Source of the DNA: a bacterium UBA2219
GTDB lineage: Bacteria; Desulfobacterota; Deferrimicrobia; Deferrimicrobiales; Deferrimicrobiaceae
Length of the DNA: 9,074 nucleotides
NCBI GenBank assembly: GCA_002327765.1
Contig: DCUH01000138.1
Span: 1-9,074 of the forward strand
Direction: 5' to 3'
The translations under genes and the position numbers were made by a program. Under the pieces are notes generated by a model. That model was not told where the DNA came from and did not search any database. It saw only the letters and a list, made by a program, of their open reading frames with translations. Of this stretch, positions 7,897 through 9,074 are shown piece by piece. How positions within the stretch are numbered: the stretch's first letter is position 1; every line of letters starts with the position of its first letter.

Positions 7897-8635
7897 CGTT
7901 TCCGGAATCGACGTTTTCTACGGGGACCTCCAGGTCCTCAAGGACATCGACCTCGACATCCCGGCCAAGAAGATCACGGTCATCATCGGCCCCTCCGGCT
8001 GCGGGAAGACGACCCTCCTCAAGTCCCTCAACCGGCTTCTGGACGACTCGGAGGGGGTCCGGATCCGTGGCCGGGTCGTCCTCGATGGGGAGGATATCTA
8101 CGCGCCCAGAACCGAGGTCACCCGGATCCGCAAGAAGATGGGGCTGCTTTCGCAGAAGCCTCAGGTCCTGCCGATGTCGATCCGCGACAACGTCGCCTAC
8201 GGACCGAGGATCCACGGGCTCCGCTCCCGGCGGGAGCTCGACAAGGTCGTCGGGCACTATCTCAAGCTGGCCGGGCTCTGGGAAGAGGTCAAGGACAGGC
8301 TCGACGACCCCGCTTCGACGCTGTCCGTCGGTCAGCAGCAGCGCCTATGCCTGGCCCGGGGGCTGGCCGTCGAGCCCGAGATCATCCTCGGCGACGAACC
8401 GACCTCGGCCCTCGACCCCGCGTCGAGCCAGAACGTCGAGCGGCGGCTGATGGAGCTCAAGCGGGATTATACGGTCGTCGTGGTGACCCACATCCTGCGG
8501 CAGGCCCGGCGCATCGCGGACTACCTCGCCTTCCTTTACCTCGGGGAGCTCGTCGAGCACGGCCCGGCGGCCGAGGTCTTCAGCGACCCTAAAGACCCGC
8601 GGACCCGGGCCTATCTGACCGGCGAGATCAGCTGA
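7889..8635 (+). CDS. PstB-family ABC transporter ATP-binding protein in the LivF position
   Basis: This 248-residue cytoplasmic ATPase matches PstB, the phosphate-importer ATPase, not LivF. PstB landmarks include KSLNRLLDD, a GRVVLDGEDIYAP segment, QKP in the Q-loop (Q89), RDNVAYGPRIHG (99-110), LWEEVKDRL (130-138), GQQQRLCLARGLAVEPEI (148-165), DYTVVVVTH (193-201), FLYLGELVEHGP, and the NPKDKRT-like DPKDPRTRAYLTG end. Walker A GPSGCGKTT is at 34-42, Walker B IILGDE at 165-170, the switch His at 201. The signature reads LSVGQ (145-149) in place of LSGGQ. It overlaps livG by eight bases with only a weak ribosome site, so translation is likely coupled. No pst or phoU partner is in the window, and no livF follows. 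It could serve the liv permeases, act with an unlinked permease, or be a co-opted paralogue. Family assignment is firm; substrate is unknown. Confidence 0.88.
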   Translation: MLNVSGIDVFYGDLQVLKDIDLDIPAKKITVIIGPSGCGKTTLLKSLNRLLDDSEGVRIRGRVVLDGEDIYAPRTEVTRIRKKMGLLSQKPQVLPMSIRDNVAYGPRIHGLRSRRELDKVVGHYLKLAGLWEEVKDRLDDPASTLSVGQQQRLCLARGLAVEPEIILGDEPTSALDPASSQNVERRLMELKRDYTVVVVTHILRQARRIADYLAFLYLGELVEHGPAAEVFSDPKDPRTRAYLTGEIS

Positions 8636-8641
8636 CCCGCC

Positions 8642-9074
8642 TTACCCCTTGAGGATCTTCTGGACCTCGTCCTTGTCCACGTCCGTGATGAACGGGATGC
8701 CGCTGATGTCGGCGGCTTCCTTGGTCAGGGCGGCGATGTCGTCGCGGCTGATGTATTCCAGAGAGAATTTCCGCTCGCCGGCCATCAGCTGGCGGAGCCC
8801 CTGGCTCAGCCGCTCGAAGTAGGTATAGACCCCGATGGCCCCGGCCGGGAGCTCCTTGAAACGGTCGCCGAAGCGGTGCTTCAGCTCGGGAGCGGTGACG
8901 AAGATCTCCTCCCGGCTGTTGCCGAAGCGCTCGACGTAGACCGGGATCTGGCCGTCGTTGATGCGGCCGCCGATCGTTTTGCCGACCATGGCCGCGGCCA
9001 GGGGCGAGCGGGCCATGCCGACGAGCTTGACGTAGGGCGCGCCGAGCGACAGGGCCTTGAAGATCTGGTCCTCG
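8642..9074 (-). CDS. Glutamate synthase-like FMN-binding protein, C-terminal part (runs off the window)
   Basis: 143 C-terminal residues are visible; the N-terminal part lies beyond the right edge, and the ATG at 9014-9016 is internal because the frame stays open to 9074. The visible start EDQIFKALSLGAPYVKLVGM, followed by ARSPLAAAMVGKTIGG, resembles the phosphate-binding end of the TIM barrel in FMN-binding glutamate synthase family proteins (Glu_synthase domain, archaeal-type GltB relatives). The rest (a PVYVERFG segment, EEIFVTAPEL, then EYISRDDIAALTKEAADISG and VDKDEVQKILKG) fits the C-terminal extension of that group as I remember it. Such proteins use FMN and are presumed oxidoreductases in glutamate or related metabolism; actual activity is often untested. 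It converges on the PstB-like gene with a six-base gap. Other FMN TIM-barrel enzymes are a less likely alternative. Confidence 0.7.
   Translation of the reverse strand, partial: EDQIFKALSLGAPYVKLVGMARSPLAAAMVGKTIGGRINDGQIPVYVERFGNSREEIFVTAPELKHRFGDRFKELPAGAIGVYTYFERLSQGLRQLMAGERKFSLEYISRDDIAALTKEAADISGIPFITDVDKDEVQKILKG

Noticed and set aside
7050..8450. 466-residue plus-strand open frame across livM, livG and the PstB-like gene
   Set aside because: It is an Arg/Ser-rich frame-shifted shadow of three well-supported genes with no domain of its own.

Overview
The window is a chromosomal stretch of a GC-rich Gram-negative bacterium. A BamD-type outer-membrane assembly lipoprotein implies an outer membrane. 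GC-rich third codon positions and the protein flavour (liv transporter, cysteine-rich AlaRS insert, FMN-type glutamate synthase relative) fit a deltaproteobacterial or Desulfuromonadota-like host. That placement is an inference from remembered family resemblance, not a computed result. I see no phage, transposon, CRISPR array, rRNA or tRNA, and no gene-free stretch longer than about 160 bases.

Layout. Positions 1-2340 hold the 3' nine-tenths of alaS (alanyl-tRNA synthetase, + strand). It converges across 13 bases on a two-gene minus-strand unit: bamD (3067-3798) followed by a cytoplasmic-looking TPR protein (2354-3070), joined by a GTGA stop/start overlap. A 158-base divergent intergenic region (3799-3956) carries the probable promoters for bamD (leftward) and for a branched-chain amino acid-type ABC transporter operon (rightward). 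That operon is a periplasmic binding protein (3957-5168), a 102-base gap with strong hairpins, then LivH-type permease (5271-6143), LivM-type permease (6140-7165), LivG-type ATPase (7177-7896, TTG start) and a second ATPase (7889-8635). Six bases after it, on the minus strand, the C-terminal part of a glutamate synthase-like FMN protein runs off the window's right edge.

The most unusual point is the second ATPase. The slot that canonically holds LivF instead encodes a protein with the hallmarks of PstB, the phosphate-transporter ATPase, overlapping livG by 8 bases, and no livF, pstS, pstC, pstA or phoU is in view. LivG has a non-canonical signature motif (LPIAGRK where LSGGQ normally lies) and the PstB-like partner reads LSVGQ. 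The operon may therefore encode a hybrid importer with a LivG/PstB-like ATPase pair, or a LivG homodimer with a co-opted PstB paralogue. The 102-base gap after the binding-protein gene contains a T-tailed hairpin and an overlapping perfect 12-bp inverted repeat, suited to lowering permease/ATPase expression relative to the binding protein.

The rest is ordinary housekeeping: protein synthesis (alaS), outer-membrane biogenesis (bamD), and probably amino-acid uptake next to a nitrogen-metabolism-type gene.
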